From an uncultured Oscillospiraceae bacterium (GTDB taxonomy: Bacteria > Bacillota > Clostridia > Oscillospirales > Ruminococcaceae): a stretch of 5,259 nucleotides of DNA. Positions 3,936-5,259 of the stretch are shown here, piece by piece. How positions within the stretch are numbered: the stretch's first letter is position 1; every line of letters begins with the position of its first letter. The DNA lies in contig CAJTQM010000014.1 of assembly GCA_910578255.1 (NCBI GenBank), forward strand, positions 41,759-47,017, read 5' to 3'. A program made the translations under genes and the position numbers. The notes beneath the pieces were generated by a model, which was not told the origin of the DNA, did not search any database, and worked only from the letters and a program-made list of their open reading frames with translations.

Positions 3936-5259
3936 CTATTTCTGCCGCTGGATGGAAACAGCCGTCAGAATTTCGTTTTCGTCCGGGGCAAAGCCGATGG
4001 TCACCCGATCCCCCACATTGAGAATCACCGCCGTTTCGCTGACCGAGGCGGAAACCGCATAGTAACTTCTGCTGTTTTCCAGCCGGATATAAAACACGGT
4101 GTTTCCTTCGATAACGGCGCTGCGGATTTCCGCGATCGTGCCGCTGACCTCGTCGGCCGCCGGGGATTCCGGTTCGTCCCCCAGGTTATTTTGGTTTAAC
4201 AGCTTGGAATAGTTGGCCGAGCATTCGGAGACGGAAGCGCCGGTGGCCACAATCTGGTACTGCTGCACATTGACCATGGCGTACATTTTTACTAGGCCCG
4301 CGTTGTCCTTCAGCGCGATAAAATAGGTGGGTTCCGAATGAATATTCAAAAGAAGCGGGAAGGTCGCCCGGTAATTGAGATGCTGTACAACGCCCTCCGC
4401 CGAACTCATAGCCGAATACTCGGTGGCTCCCGCGCAGGGATAGTAGCGGGTTTCTTTGGTCCGCTGGTTGGTGAGGATAAAGCCCACGTTGGATTGGTCG
4501 CCGCCTACCGAGGTGATGCCGGTGTAAACGTATACGTCGTCGTTCATGGCGATATAGTTGTAGCCGGAGGTGGTGACCGTAACCCCCTTCTGGCCGAAAA
4601 TCGAGTTGAGGAATCCGTTTTGGTACTGACCGTGGTAATCATATTGCTGCATAATCAACTCGGCGGAGTACAGCCGGTCCACCCAGGTGGGAACCTCCTC
4701 GTAATACTGGCTTTCGCCGGTGACGGCGTTGACCAGTACCGCGCCGTTGATGTCGGTGCCGCCGACCAGTCCAATGGTCTTTTCCAGCTTGGGGCAGATC
4801 CAGTAGGGCTCCCCCTGGTCGTTGATTTCAAACATGGGGGTGTCAAACATAAAGGTGGGATAGTTAAAGCGCAGATGGCGCATCAGGTAACGGCCAAAAT
4901 GCTCCGAGGGAGAATACTTGATTCCCTGCCCCTGGGGCAGACGGACGACGTCCACATTCTGGGTTACCATGTCGATGATCAGATAGGCGGGGATGCCGTT
5001 TTTCCGGTTGGTAAACCATTTGATCAGATCGCCGTATTCCAGCATGGTCACCCGTACCGGATGGCCGTTGTAGTTGATCTGATTGTACTGATCCGACACC
5101 TCGAACTGGCTGACCATGTCGGACAACTCGCCCAGCTTGCGGTCCCCCAGCTTGGAGGCGGAATCCTTGTCCAGCATGGGAATCTGGTCGAAGGAGATTT
5201 CCTCTACGTCGGTGACAAAATCGCCGTCTTCTACCGTTAAAAGCTTGGTATAAGAGCCC
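3936..5259 (-). CDS. Large protein of unknown function, C-terminal 440 residues
   Basis: The frame is open from the right edge (first full codon at 5258) to a TAG at 3936-3938. The ATG at 5177 has no ribosome binding site and coding continues through it (GSYTKLLTVEDGDFVTDVEE at the edge), so the true start is outside. I recall similar clostridial proteins only as hypothetical. In visible numbering, residues 90-108 hold a strand pattern IPAYLIIDMVTQNVDVVRL. Two related segments follow: GGTDINGAVLVNAVTGE (from 166) and GGDQSNVGFILTNQRTKE (from 252), each leading to a Tyr-Tyr, like repeated beta-hairpins of PepSY-type domains. A conserved-looking core FPLLLNI, PTYFIALKD, GLVKMYAMVNVQQYQIV spans 300-338. 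After an acidic/proline linker (361-370) comes a small all-beta domain (372-440) that looks OB-like. No membrane segment is visible; the missing amino end may hold some. Function unknown. Confidence 0.85.
   Translation of the reverse strand, partial: GSYTKLLTVEDGDFVTDVEEISFDQIPMLDKDSASKLGDRKLGELSDMVSQFEVSDQYNQINYNGHPVRVTMLEYGDLIKWFTNRKNGIPAYLIIDMVTQNVDVVRLPQGQGIKYSPSEHFGRYLMRHLRFNYPTFMFDTPMFEINDQGEPYWICPKLEKTIGLVGGTDINGAVLVNAVTGESQYYEEVPTWVDRLYSAELIMQQYDYHGQYQNGFLNSIFGQKGVTVTTSGYNYIAMNDDVYVYTGITSVGGDQSNVGFILTNQRTKETRYYPCAGATEYSAMSSAEGVVQHLNYRATFPLLLNIHSEPTYFIALKDNAGLVKMYAMVNVQQYQIVATGASVSECSANYSKLLNQNNLGDEPESPAADEVSGTIAEIRSAVIEGNTVFYIRLENSRSYYAVSASVSETAVILNVGDRVTIGFAPDENEILTAVSIQRQK

Noticed and set aside
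4338..5240. A 300-codon open frame on the + strand
   Set aside because: It is antisense to the large minus-strand gene. Its translation is rich in G, V, H and D with no domain pattern, as expected from the complement of a GC-rich gene, and it has no good ribosome binding site or promoter.

Overview
The window looks like chromosomal DNA from a spore-forming, low-to-mid-GC Clostridia member, most like the gut Oscillospiraceae/Ruminococcaceae. The basis is an alpha/beta-type small acid-soluble spore protein of the clostridial form, a DivIVA-like coiled-coil protein with the FGGF-K-V-YID amino terminus, strong AGGAGG-type ribosome binding sites and hexamer promoters close to the Firmicutes sigma-A consensus. 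Most genes have GC-rich third positions; one gene (3277-3783) is clearly AT-rich and looks acquired.

Layout, left to right. (1) 1-207, + strand: the last 68 codons of an unidentified gene, followed by a likely terminator (248-286). (2) 298-476: an extended -10 promoter and a leader of about 165 bases with several possible helices, then a DivIVA-like gene (477-1178). (3) 1190-1216: a hairpin without a clear U-tract, then the beta-subunit (carboxy-terminal domain) protein of a class I, Fe-S type fumarate/tartrate hydro-lyase (1270-1806). Its partner alpha gene is not in the window. A strong bidirectional terminator (1839-1873) closes this half. (4) Minus strand: a spore protein gene (1887-2081) with a sigma-G-like promoter, and upstream of it a 179-codon gene of unknown function (2180-2719) starting with GTG. 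(5) A divergent promoter region (2755-2837) fires both ways. Its + strand promoter is a perfect TTGACA-17-TATAAT and carries one copy of a 14-base direct repeat in its spacer. It leads to a 60-residue membrane protein gene (2961-3143). (6) A long hairpin (3184-3232) and then the AT-rich gene 3277-3783, whose product has a Cys-His-Glu arrangement like a transglutaminase/papain-type fold. (7) A convergent terminator region (3853-3921) and the carboxy-terminal 440 codons of a large minus-strand gene that runs off the right edge.

There is no single operon tying the window together. It is a housekeeping stretch (cell envelope/division, central carbon metabolism, spore DNA protection) with one probable accessory insertion around 3144-3850. 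No CRISPR array, tRNA, rRNA or transposase was seen. The least explained parts are the 307-476 leader, the repeat-bearing promoter and leader of the small membrane protein, the AT-rich transglutaminase-like gene with its hairpin, and the large minus-strand protein family.
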